The notes under the pieces are model-generated. The model was not told where the DNA came from and made no database searches. It worked only from the letters and a program-made list of their open reading frames with translations. Of a stretch of 42,254 bases of DNA, positions 35,245-42,254 are shown one piece after another (the stretch's first letter is position 1; each line of letters starts with the position of its first letter). Source of the stretch: Bacteroidota bacterium. Its GTDB lineage: Bacteria; Bacteroidota; Bacteroidia; Flavobacteriales; Flavobacteriaceae. The stretch spans positions 1 through 42,254 of the forward strand of contig CANFVB010000004.1 of assembly GCA_947450355.1 (NCBI GenBank). Direction: 5' to 3'. A program made the position numbers and the translations under genes.

Positions 35245-35289
35245 TATAAATTGTTTTTTTTGTAAATTGCCACACTAAAACAATTCTTT

Positions 35290-36792
35290 ATGACCCCAAT
35301 TGCCATAGTTTCCTTAATGATTGTATATTTTGGTATTTTATTCTTGATTTCTCATTTTGTGAGTAAAAACAACACTGGAAACGAAGCTTTTTTTAAAGCC
35401 AATAAAAACTCGAAGTGGTACTTGGTTGCTTTTGGAATGATTGGAACCGCACTTTCTGGCGTTACTTTTATATCTGTCCCTGGCGAAGTAGGGAATCCTG
35501 AAAATCAATTCAAGTATTTTCAATTTGTTTTGGGAAATGCCATTGGATTCATAATTATTGCCAAAATATTGCTTCCTTTATATTATAGGATGAACCTAAC
35601 TTCTATTTATAGTTACATCGAGCAGCGTTTGGGAACGATTAGCTATAAAACTGCCGCTTCCATATTCTTGATTAGCAGAACTATTGGATCGTCTTTCCGA
35701 TTGTATTTGGTAGTAATCGTTTTGCAACGTTACGTTTTTGATTTTTATCAAATTCCATTTGCAGCAACGGTTCTAATTTCTTTGCTTTTGATTTTTGCTT
35801 ATACCTATCGTGGTGGTTTAAAAACAATCATTATTACCGATACTTTACAAACGGTTTTCTTAGTTTCCTCAGTTTTCTTAACGATATATTTTATTTGCAG
35901 CAGTCTAAACCTGAATGTATTTGAAGCTTTTGAGGAAGTGAAAAATAGCAATTATTCTAAAATATTTTTCTTTGATGATTATATGAAAGGAACTTATTTC
36001 GTCAAACAAATTTTGGGCGGAATATTCGTAACCATTGCAATGGTAGGACTTGACCAAGATTTGATGCAAAAGAATTTGAGTTGCGCAACCATTGGCGAAG
36101 CCCAAAAAAACATGTTCACCTTCACAGGGATTTTTGTGGTAATTAATATTTTCTTTTTAAGTGTGGGTGCACTACTTTATATTTATGCCGAAAAAAATGG
36201 TATTTCAGTACCTACAGATTTTATTACTGGAAAGCCTCGAACGGATTTATTATTCCCCGAAATTGCTTTTCATCATTTGACTTTAATTCCTGCAATTGTT
36301 TTTCTTTTGGGTTTAACAGCCGCTACATTTGCAACTACAGATTCCGCATTGACGGCTTTAACAACTTCTTTTTGTGTGGATTTCCTTGGAATGGACAAAA
36401 TTGAAAACGCAGCTAAAGCAAATATGGTACGAACAAGACATTTCGTTCATATTGGATTTTCGCTTTTGATGTTTTTGGTAATTGTGATTTTCAATGCAAT
36501 AAATGAGGCTTCGGTGGTGAGTATGATTTTCAAGATTGCTTCCTATACTTATGGACCACTTTTGGGATTGTATTGTTTTGGATTGTTTATGAAAACAAAA
36601 ACCGTTCACGACAAATTAGTTCCATTTATTTGTTTGCTTTCGCCAGCAATTTGCTTTTTGATAAGTTACAATTCGGCAGCGTTATTAGGGGATTATATAA
36701 TTGATAATGAACTTATAATCATCAATGGATTACTTACTTTTATTGGATTATTGTTAATTAGCAAACCTGCGACTTCTGATACACGGTTCTAA
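35290..36792 (+). CDS. Sodium:solute symporter (SSS family)
   Basis: 500 aa with about 13 hydrophobic helices. The early segment WYLVAFGMIGTALSGVTFISVPGEVG (about residues 43-68) corresponds to the conserved TM2 region, and RTIGSSFRLYLVVIVLQ follows. GLTAATFATTDSALTALTTSFCVDF (about 343-367) matches the SSS region with the Na-site Ser/Thr. It imports a small solute with sodium; the substrate cannot be told. It is transcribed away from the polysaccharide locus and followed by a structured intergenic element. Confidence 0.9.
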   Translation: MTPIAIVSLMIVYFGILFLISHFVSKNNTGNEAFFKANKNSKWYLVAFGMIGTALSGVTFISVPGEVGNPENQFKYFQFVLGNAIGFIIIAKILLPLYYRMNLTSIYSYIEQRLGTISYKTAASIFLISRTIGSSFRLYLVVIVLQRYVFDFYQIPFAATVLISLLLIFAYTYRGGLKTIIITDTLQTVFLVSSVFLTIYFICSSLNLNVFEAFEEVKNSNYSKIFFFDDYMKGTYFVKQILGGIFVTIAMVGLDQDLMQKNLSCATIGEAQKNMFTFTGIFVVINIFFLSVGALLYIYAEKNGISVPTDFITGKPRTDLLFPEIAFHHLTLIPAIVFLLGLTAATFATTDSALTALTTSFCVDFLGMDKIENAAKANMVRTRHFVHIGFSLLMFLVIVIFNAINEASVVSMIFKIASYTYGPLLGLYCFGLFMKTKTVHDKLVPFICLLSPAICFLISYNSAALLGDYIIDNELIIINGLLTFIGLLLISKPATSDTRF

Positions 36793-36795
36793 TTT

Positions 36796-36880
36796 TTAGC
36801 CCCGATGGAAGGGAAAATCCTGCAAAATTGCTCGGCACGAAGCAATTGAGCAGATTGGAATGACAGCGGGAAATAGCTCC
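36796..36880 (+). repeat. Structured intergenic element (TAGCCCCGAT ... GCGGGAAATAGCTCC)
   Basis: GC-richer block right after the symporter stop. It starts TTAGCCCCGATGGAAG and ends AGCGGGAAATAGCTCC followed by eight A. It can pair CCCG with CGGG at its ends and TTGCTC with GAGCA(A/G) or ATTGCT with AGCAAT inside. From memory it resembles a short element found after many genes in Flavobacterium genomes. It may act as terminator or mRNA stabiliser. Confidence 0.6.
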
Positions 36881-36930
36881 AAAAAAAACCAACGCTTTAC
36901 CCGTTTGAACCTTTGAACTGTGGAAACTTT

Positions 36931-36958
36931 TTGTACCCGTCTAAAAAACGTATCTTTG
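36931..36958 (+). promoter_or_regulatory. Promoter of the DEAD-box helicase gene
   Basis: TTG at 36931-36933, 17 nt, TATCTTTG at 36951-36958: a good match to the Bacteroidota promoter. Expected start near 36962, just before the ATG at 36976. It rules out the longer frame from 36913, which would be partly untranscribed. Confidence 0.75.
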
Positions 36959-36975
36959 CAGCAAATTTACATTTT

Positions 36976-38328
36976 ATGACTACTTTCGAGCAATTCAATC
37001 TTCCAAAATCGGTTCAAAAAGCAATTGACGATTTAGGATTCGTGACGCCTACTCCAATTCAGGAAAAATCTTTTTCTGTGATTATGTCAGGGCGCGATAT
37101 GATGGGGATTGCGCAAACGGGTACGGGGAAAACTTTTGCGTATTTGTTGCCTTTATTGAAATTATACAAATTTACACCTACCGATACTCCGAAGATTGTA
37201 ATCTTGGTTCCTACGCGGGAATTAGTGGTGCAGGTCGTGGAAGAAGTGGAAAAATTAACGAAATATATGTCGGTGCGAACCATCGGGATTTTTGGTGGTG
37301 TTAATATCAACACGCAAAAAAAATCGGTATATCAGGGAATTGATATTTTGGTGGGAACGCCTGGACGGGTGATGGATTTGGCTTTGGACAGCGTAATCCG
37401 TTTTGACGATACGCAAAAATTAGTCATTGATGAATTTGACGAAATGTTGAATTTGGGTTTCCGAGTTCAATTGACTTCTATTTTGGCAATGATGACGAGA
37501 AACAAACGTCAAAATATTCTTTTTTCGGCTACAATGACCGACGAAGTGGATGCTATTTTGAATGACTTTTTCGATTTTCCTGAAGAAGTTACGCTTGCGG
37601 CATCGGGAACTCCATTAGAAAACATCAAACAACTTAGTTATAACGTTCCGAATTTTAACACGAAAGTAAACCTGTTAATTCATTTGCTTGAAACCGATGA
37701 ATCGATGGAACGCATTTTGGTTTTTGTGAACAATAAGAAGATTTCGGATATGCTTCACGAGCGAATTGAGGAACATTTTGACGGACAATTTGGGGTTATT
37801 CACTCTAATAAATCTCAGAATTATCGTTTGAGTACGATGGCTTCATTTCAAGAAGGGAATTTGAGAGGAATTATTACCACCGATATTATGGCGAGAGGTT
37901 TGGATATTTCCAATATTTCGCACGTTGTGAACTTTGAAGCGCCTGAAATGCCGGAATTATATATGCACAGAATTGGTAGAACGGGTCGTGCCGATGCTAC
38001 GGGAACAGCCATTAGTTTTATTACGCCACGGGAAGAAGATTTCAAAACTGAAGTGGAAGAATTGATGGGACAAGTGCTAGAAATAGTTGAATTTCCTGAA
38101 GTTGTAGAAATTTCATCTAAATTAATTGAGCCTGAAAAAGACAAACAACCGATTAAGTTTTTGCTTAAAAAACCAAAATTAGACGGTGACGGTGCATTTC
38201 ACGAGAAATCAAAAAAGAATAAAAAAGTAAATCTTGGTGGGCCATCAAAAACGAAAAAGAAAATTTCGGGTTCTGTGAATAGAAATATGCTTAAAACGAG
38301 AGATAAAAAACGCAAAGACAAGAAATAA
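36976..38328 (+). CDS. DEAD-box ATP-dependent RNA helicase (RhlE/CsdA-like)
   Basis: 450 aa from ATG at 36976. The frame is open from 36913, but the promoter at 36931-36958 lies in that extension and family similarity starts at TTFEQFNLPKSVQKAI. Motifs visible: Q motif (PTPIQE), I (AQTGTGKT), Ia (PTRELV), II is DEFD instead of DEAD, III (SAT), IV-VI (VFVNNKK, TDIMARGLDI, HRIGRTGRAD). The C-terminal tail is lysine-rich (about 400-450), likely RNA-binding. It remodels RNA, often in ribosome assembly or cold response. Confidence 0.92.
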   Translation: MTTFEQFNLPKSVQKAIDDLGFVTPTPIQEKSFSVIMSGRDMMGIAQTGTGKTFAYLLPLLKLYKFTPTDTPKIVILVPTRELVVQVVEEVEKLTKYMSVRTIGIFGGVNINTQKKSVYQGIDILVGTPGRVMDLALDSVIRFDDTQKLVIDEFDEMLNLGFRVQLTSILAMMTRNKRQNILFSATMTDEVDAILNDFFDFPEEVTLAASGTPLENIKQLSYNVPNFNTKVNLLIHLLETDESMERILVFVNNKKISDMLHERIEEHFDGQFGVIHSNKSQNYRLSTMASFQEGNLRGIITTDIMARGLDISNISHVVNFEAPEMPELYMHRIGRTGRADATGTAISFITPREEDFKTEVEELMGQVLEIVEFPEVVEISSKLIEPEKDKQPIKFLLKKPKLDGDGAFHEKSKKNKKVNLGGPSKTKKKISGSVNRNMLKTRDKKRKDKK

Positions 38329-38342
38329 TTCTTGTTTGATAC

Positions 38343-38372
38343 TTGCTAATTGATAATTGATTGCTATTTTTG
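38343..38372 (+). promoter_or_regulatory. Promoter of the BatA-like gene
   Basis: TTG at 38343-38345, 19 nt, TATTTTTG at 38365-38372. Expected start near 38376, giving a leader of about 13 nt to the ATG at 38389. It would also drive the pseudo-dihydroorotase gene, which overlaps by 4 nt. Confidence 0.75.
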
Positions 38373-38388
38373 ACAAACGCTAATTAGA

Positions 38389-40317
38389 ATGCAATTTAAA
38401 CATCCAGAAATACTCTATTTCCTTCTATTATTGGTAATTCCAATTTTGGTTCATTTGTTCCAATTAAGACGTTTCAAAAAAGAATATTTTACGAATGTTC
38501 GCTTCCTTAAAGAACTTTCAATTCAAACTCGGAAGAGTTCAAAAATCAAAAAATGGTTGCTTTTAATTACGCGAATGTTATTGTTGGCAGCAATTATCAT
38601 AGCCTTTGCACAACCGTTTTTCCAAGCCAAAGACAAGAAAAATGCTACCAATGAAATGTATATTGTTTTAGACAATTCGTTTTCGATGCAGGCAAAAGGT
38701 AAAAAAGGTGAACTTTTGAAACGTGCAATTCAAGAATTATTAGAAAACACCCCAGAAAAACAGACTTTTTCATTGATTACCAATTCGGAAACGTTTTGGA
38801 ATACTGATATAAAATCGATTCAAAAAGAAGTTCAAAACCTTACTTACAGTGCTTTGCCATTTCAACTTGAAAGCGCAATGGCAAAAATAAAGTCTCGCAA
38901 AACGCCTTTCAACAAAGACGTAATTATTATTACGGATGCCGTGGGATTGGAACAAAAACAATTGAAAAGCATCGATTCCAATTTCAATACGTATTTTATA
39001 AATCCTGAAGCGGAACAGAAAAATAATATTTCAATTGACAGTGTTTTTATCCAACAAAACTTAAATGATTTTTATGAAATTGGCGTAAAACTGACTTCTT
39101 TCGGCGAACAAAAAAATGCTATTCCAATTGCTTTGTACAATGAAAATAAACTCATTGCTAAAACCTTAGTAAAATTTGAAACCCAAGAAAACACCATCAA
39201 TTTTACCATTCCTAAAAAAGATTTTAACGGTTATGTTTCTATAAATGACGCCAGTTTATCGTATGATAATACGTTCTATTTCAGCATTTCAAAACCAGAG
39301 AAAACCAATGTAATTAGTATTGGAAAAGCAGAAAAAAGTAGTTTCTTATCACGGATTTATACCGTTTCGGAATTCAATTATTCCAATTCAACGATTGAAA
39401 CTTTGGATTACAATGCCATTGAAAAGCAAGATGTAATTGTGTTGAACGAAGTAGAGAAAATTCCACAAGCTTTGGAAACCAACCTAAAATCATTTGTTGA
39501 AAAAGGCGGTAATTTGGTTGTAATTCCTTCCAATGAAAATACAACTTCCGATTTGAATCGATTTTTGGGAACTTTCGGAAAAATCCAGTTTGGTTCTTTG
39601 CAAAATACCAATAAATTAATTACCAAAATTGCCTTTCAACATCCATTATTCCAATCGGTATTTGAGAAAAAAATAGTCAATTTTCAGTATCCAAATACGA
39701 AACAGTCTTTTGGAATAATAAGTGCAAATCCACCCGTTTTGAGTTTTGAAGATCAGAGTGTATTTTTAACCGCTTTGCAAAACCAAATTTCGGATGTTTA
39801 TGTGTTTTCGGCACCTATAAATAAAGTAAATTCTAATTTTCAGAATTCGCCGTTGATTGTTCCGATATTCTATAATATGGCACAAAACGTACAGAAAACA
39901 GGTGTAAACGCAATAACAATTGGTGAAAACCAACCATTTTTAGTCGCAACCAATTTATCAAAAGACGAAATTATAAATGTGAAAAATGCATCCGAGAAAT
40001 TCATTCCAATTCAACAAATCTTGAATAACAAAGTCAAACTTTTATTCAACGATTATCCAACTGTTGCAGGGAATTTTGGAGTTTACAAACAAGATGATTT
40101 TATACGAAATATCAGTTTTAATTACAATCGTTCCGAAGGAAATCTGGCTTTAGCCAATAGTAATTTATTATCCGATTTTAAAGTCGTAAACTCGGTTGAT
40201 ATTGTATTTAACAGCTTACTTTCAGACCGAAGTAATAATGAAATTTGGAAATTGTTTGTTCTATTAACCCTATTATTTTTAGCTTTAGAAGTAATAATTC
40301 AAAAATTTGTAAAATGA
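38389..40317 (+). CDS. BatA-domain membrane protein with VWA-like domain
   Basis: 642 aa. The N-terminus MQFKHPEILYFLLLLVIPILVHLFQLRRF is the BatA (aerotolerance N-terminal) signature with a first helix at residues 7-23 and a second at about 57-78. A VWA-like domain starts at YIVLDNSFSM (about 90-99), with the DxSxS metal-site motif. A large extracytoplasmic region follows, and a last helix is at about 622-638. Proteins of this layout occur near MoxR/Bat genes in Bacteroidota; function is not well settled. Here no moxR or batB-E is in view. The gene's stop overlaps the next start by 4 nt (ATGA). Confidence 0.82.
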   Translation: MQFKHPEILYFLLLLVIPILVHLFQLRRFKKEYFTNVRFLKELSIQTRKSSKIKKWLLLITRMLLLAAIIIAFAQPFFQAKDKKNATNEMYIVLDNSFSMQAKGKKGELLKRAIQELLENTPEKQTFSLITNSETFWNTDIKSIQKEVQNLTYSALPFQLESAMAKIKSRKTPFNKDVIIITDAVGLEQKQLKSIDSNFNTYFINPEAEQKNNISIDSVFIQQNLNDFYEIGVKLTSFGEQKNAIPIALYNENKLIAKTLVKFETQENTINFTIPKKDFNGYVSINDASLSYDNTFYFSISKPEKTNVISIGKAEKSSFLSRIYTVSEFNYSNSTIETLDYNAIEKQDVIVLNEVEKIPQALETNLKSFVEKGGNLVVIPSNENTTSDLNRFLGTFGKIQFGSLQNTNKLITKIAFQHPLFQSVFEKKIVNFQYPNTKQSFGIISANPPVLSFEDQSVFLTALQNQISDVYVFSAPINKVNSNFQNSPLIVPIFYNMAQNVQKTGVNAITIGENQPFLVATNLSKDEIINVKNASEKFIPIQQILNNKVKLLFNDYPTVAGNFGVYKQDDFIRNISFNYNRSEGNLALANSNLLSDFKVVNSVDIVFNSLLSDRSNNEIWKLFVLLTLLFLALEVIIQKFVK

Positions 40318-41567
40318 AACTAATCATCAGAGAAGCGAGAATTATTGACTCAAAAAGTCCTTTTCACAACCAAATTGTGGATGTGAAAATTAATGAAGGA
40401 ACTATTGAAAAAATTGGAACTAATCTACCCAAAGAAACTGGTTTTGAAGAAATACAACTTGAAAACCTTCATCTTTCTGAAGGCTGGTTTGAAAGTAGTG
40501 TTTCGTTTGGAGAGCCAGGTTTTGAAGACCGAGAAACCATTGCCAACGGACTGAATGTTGCTGCGAAAAGTGGTTTTACTGCAATTGCTTTGCAACCCAA
40601 TTCGTTTCCGATTATTGACAACCAGTCTCAAATTAATTTCGTAAAAAACAAAGCCACTGGTTTTGCAACCGAATTATTTCCAATTGGAGCTTTCACAAAA
40701 GAAAGCGAAGGAAAAGATATGGCGGAATTATTCGATATGAAAAATGCGGGAGCAGTTGCTTTTGGGGATTATAATAAAAATATTGACAATGCCAATTTAC
40801 TTAAAATAGGATTGCAATATGTTCAAGATTTTGACGGATTGCTACTTGCTTTTTGTCAAGATGCCACAATAAAGGGAAATGGAGTTGCAAATGAAGGCGT
40901 TGTTTCTACAAGACTGGGATTGAAAGGAATTCCAAATTTAGCCGAAGAACTTCAAATATCAAGAAACCTATTTTTATTAGAATATGCAGGTGGGAAAATG
41001 CACATTCCAACAATTTCAACAGCAAAATCAGTTGAATTAATTAAAAATGCAAAAGCCAAAGGATTGAATGTAACCTGCAGTGTTGCTGTTCATAATTTGG
41101 TTTTAACCGATGAAAAATTAGATGGTTTTGATACCCGATTTAAAGTTTCACCGCCTTTAAGAACTGAAGCAGACCGAAAAGCTTTATTGGCAGGAATTTT
41201 AGTCAATACGATCGATATGATTACTTCAGATCATAATCCGATTGATATTGAAAATAAAAAAATGGAATTTGATGGAGCCAAAAACGGAACAATCGGTTTG
41301 GAAACTGCTTTTGGAGCTTTAACAACCGTGCTACCTTTGGAAAAAGTAATCGAAAAATTAACCGCTGGAAAAAGCACATTTAGTATTGAAAATTCTGTAA
41401 TAAATGAAGGTTCAATCGCCAATGTAACGCTTTTTAATCCAAACGAAATTTGGACTTTCAACAAAGAGAACATTATATCAAAATCGAAAAATTCCGCTTT
41501 TATTGGAATTGAAATGAAAGGGAAAGTTTATGGAATTTACAATCAAGGAAAATTAGTTTTAGCTTAA
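40314..41567 (+). CDS. Dihydroorotase homologue lacking the zinc ligands (probable pseudoenzyme)
   Basis: 417 aa from ATG at 40314, overlapping the previous stop (ATGA). The open frame from 40245 would sit wholly over the upstream gene and was dropped. The full-length resemblance to class I dihydroorotase is clear (EPGFEDRETI, LGLKGIPNLAEE, PPLRTEADRKALL, GLETAF). However the metal ligands are changed: HxH is SVS (62-64), the HCED His is Phe180, and the CHVS His is Thr233; only Asp152 and Asp306 remain, and the substrate Arg after HVHL is Gly66. Catalysis is therefore unlikely. Noncatalytic dihydroorotases in other bacteria hold aspartate transcarbamoylase together, a possible role here. Confidence 0.85.
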   Translation: MKLIIREARIIDSKSPFHNQIVDVKINEGTIEKIGTNLPKETGFEEIQLENLHLSEGWFESSVSFGEPGFEDRETIANGLNVAAKSGFTAIALQPNSFPIIDNQSQINFVKNKATGFATELFPIGAFTKESEGKDMAELFDMKNAGAVAFGDYNKNIDNANLLKIGLQYVQDFDGLLLAFCQDATIKGNGVANEGVVSTRLGLKGIPNLAEELQISRNLFLLEYAGGKMHIPTISTAKSVELIKNAKAKGLNVTCSVAVHNLVLTDEKLDGFDTRFKVSPPLRTEADRKALLAGILVNTIDMITSDHNPIDIENKKMEFDGAKNGTIGLETAFGALTTVLPLEKVIEKLTAGKSTFSIENSVINEGSIANVTLFNPNEIWTFNKENIISKSKNSAFIGIEMKGKVYGIYNQGKLVLA

Positions 41568-41574
41568 AAACAAT

Positions 41575-41901
41575 ATGGAAAACTCAGTAGAAGATGGGAA
41601 AACAGCCGCAATAACAAGTTATATTTTATTTGTTGGAGTTTTAATTGCAATGTCGATGAATAGCGAAAATAAAAATTCATTTGCGTCGTTTCACATTCGT
41701 CAAGCATTAGGAATTTCATTGACTTTTATATCTTTAGGATTGATAATTAGTAATTTTGACAGCCTTATGATTTCCGCACCAATGTGGATTTCAGTATCTG
41801 TTTTATGGAGTTATGGAATTTTCAGCGCTATAAATGGAACTACTAAGCCAATACCATTATTGGGTAATTATTTTCAAAAATGGTTTAAAAGCATCTCATA
41901 A
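41575..41901 (+). CDS. Small membrane protein, DUF4870/Tic20-like
   Basis: 108 aa with three hydrophobic helices (about residues 12-28, 45-60, 68-85). FASFHIRQALGISL and PIPLLGNYFQKWFK match the layout of DUF4870-type proteins, in which an FHxRQA-like motif joins helices 1 and 2. Function unknown. It starts 7 nt after the dihydroorotase-like gene and ends 2 nt before the hydrolase gene, so all three probably share a transcript. Confidence 0.75.
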   Translation: MENSVEDGKTAAITSYILFVGVLIAMSMNSENKNSFASFHIRQALGISLTFISLGLIISNFDSLMISAPMWISVSVLWSYGIFSAINGTTKPIPLLGNYFQKWFKSIS

Positions 41902-41903
41902 TT

Positions 41904-42254
41904 ATGGAATTATCATTAGTTTATCAAATTCGAGAACCAAAAATAAAAGCAGATAAAAACCCATTATTGCTACTACTGCACGGTTATGGAAGCAATGAAG
42001 CCGATTTATTTTCGTTTGCCGCAGAACTTCCTGACGAATATTATGTGGTTTCGGCACGCGCGCCTTATGATTTGCAATATGGAAGTTATGCGTGGTACGC
42101 CATCAACTTTGATGCCGATCAGAATAAATTTTCAGACCACGACCAAGCAGTAATTTCAAGAGATTTAGTATTGAATTTCATTGATGAATTAATTGCAAAT
42201 TATCCAATTGACGCTTCCAATGTAACGTTAATTGGTTTTAGCCAAGGTTCTATT
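41904..42254 (+). CDS. Alpha/beta hydrolase, phospholipase/carboxylesterase type (partial, cut by window end)
   Basis: 117 codons visible from ATG at 41904; the 3' end lies beyond the window. The translation has LLLLHGYGSNEADL (oxyanion-hole HG loop, about residues 22-35), SARAPYDL and LIGFSQGSI at the end, whose GFSQG holds the nucleophile Ser. This fits the carboxylesterase/phospholipase family (about 210 aa when complete). The Asp and His of the triad would lie in the missing part. It starts 2 nt after the preceding stop. Confidence 0.85.
   Translation, partial: MELSLVYQIREPKIKADKNPLLLLLHGYGSNEADLFSFAAELPDEYYVVSARAPYDLQYGSYAWYAINFDADQNKFSDHDQAVISRDLVLNFIDELIANYPIDASNVTLIGFSQGSI

Larger units (their letters stand above)
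34785..35289. other. 505-nt gene-free control region of the polysaccharide locus
   Basis: Divergent spacer between the locus regulator (minus) and the symporter (plus). No coding frame is supported. It holds a minus-strand promoter in a palindrome (34800-34839), an inverted repeat TTAACAAAT/ATTTGTTAA (34848-34880), a short dyad AATAAC/GTTATT (34929-34947), two opposed arrays of 11-bp repeats (34995-35077), a stem with one bulge (35107-35136) and a plus-strand -7 box (35237-35244). Confidence 0.85.

Noticed and set aside
36913..36975. N-terminal extension of the DEAD-box helicase
   Set aside because: The extension contains the promoter (36931-36958) and family similarity starts at the ATG at 36976.
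1..42254. tRNA, rRNA, IS element or phage genes
   Set aside because: No cloverleaf with a CCA-end pattern, no transposase or integrase motif and no rRNA-like GC-rich block was found.

Overview
The window looks like a chromosome segment of a Flavobacterium-type Bacteroidota. The DNA is very AT-rich. Promoters match the Bacteroidota consensus (TTG, about 19 nt, TAnnTTTG). Gene content is typical of the group: a UpxY/NusG-like antiterminator, an Lnb-like (DUF4105) lipoprotein acyltransferase, a BatA-type VWA membrane protein and a eukaryote-like UDP-glucose dehydrogenase. No rRNA, tRNA, IS element, phage gene or CRISPR array was seen.

Layout. (1) 1-4.5 kb: lnb-like (+), then rfbB, ugd and recR on the minus strand. 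(2) 4.6-5.4 kb: a PHP-type tyrosine phosphatase gene (+) converges on the locus, separated from wzc by a perfect 18-bp-stem terminator. (3) 5.4-34.8 kb: one long minus-strand run of 24 genes forms a Wzx/Wzy-type capsule or exopolysaccharide locus. It is read from 34.8 kb down: wHTH regulator, upxY, tviC-like epimerase, tviB-like dehydrogenase, flippase, acetyltransferase, wecB, GT, polymerase, deacetylase-like 2, asnB-like 2, GT-D, GT4, GT2, asnB-like 1, GT4, deacetylase-like 1, capK-like ligase, sugar-phosphate transferase, ATP-grasp enzyme, second sugar-phosphate transferase, DegT aminotransferase, WbpM/PglF-like dehydratase, wza, wzc. Many of these genes overlap by 1-14 nt or are separated by a few bases. 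(4) 34.8-35.3 kb: a 505-nt gene-free control region dense with inverted repeats. (5) 35.3-42.25 kb: plus-strand genes of general function: sodium:solute symporter, DEAD-box helicase, BatA-type protein, a dihydroorotase homologue without its zinc ligands, a DUF4870-like membrane protein and the start of an alpha/beta hydrolase cut by the window end.

How the genes work together (inference from families). The TviB-like dehydrogenase and TviC-like epimerase can make UDP-GlcNAcA/UDP-GalNAcA. The WbpM/PglF-like dehydratase and DegT aminotransferase can make a UDP-4-amino-4,6-dideoxy-GlcNAc. WecB makes UDP-ManNAc. One or both PglC-like transferases would load the first sugar phosphate onto undecaprenyl phosphate, and five glycosyltransferases extend it. 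The two AsnB-like amidotransferases probably amidate uronic acids, as proposed for Pseudomonas WbpS and Francisella WbtH. The deacetylase-like, CapK-like, ATP-grasp and acetyltransferase genes would decorate the unit. Flippase, EpsG-like polymerase, Wzc and Wza then export and polymerise it. Wzc carries a (Gly-Tyr)12 tail encoded by a hexanucleotide repeat, the likely autophosphorylation site, with the neighbouring PHP phosphatase as its antagonist.

The best candidates for something undescribed are: the control region at 34.8-35.1 kb, with a promoter nested in a palindrome and two opposed arrays of 11-bp repeats; the mirrored pairing of AsnB-like and deacetylase-like paralogues; the CapK/ATP-grasp pair; and the pseudo-dihydroorotase.
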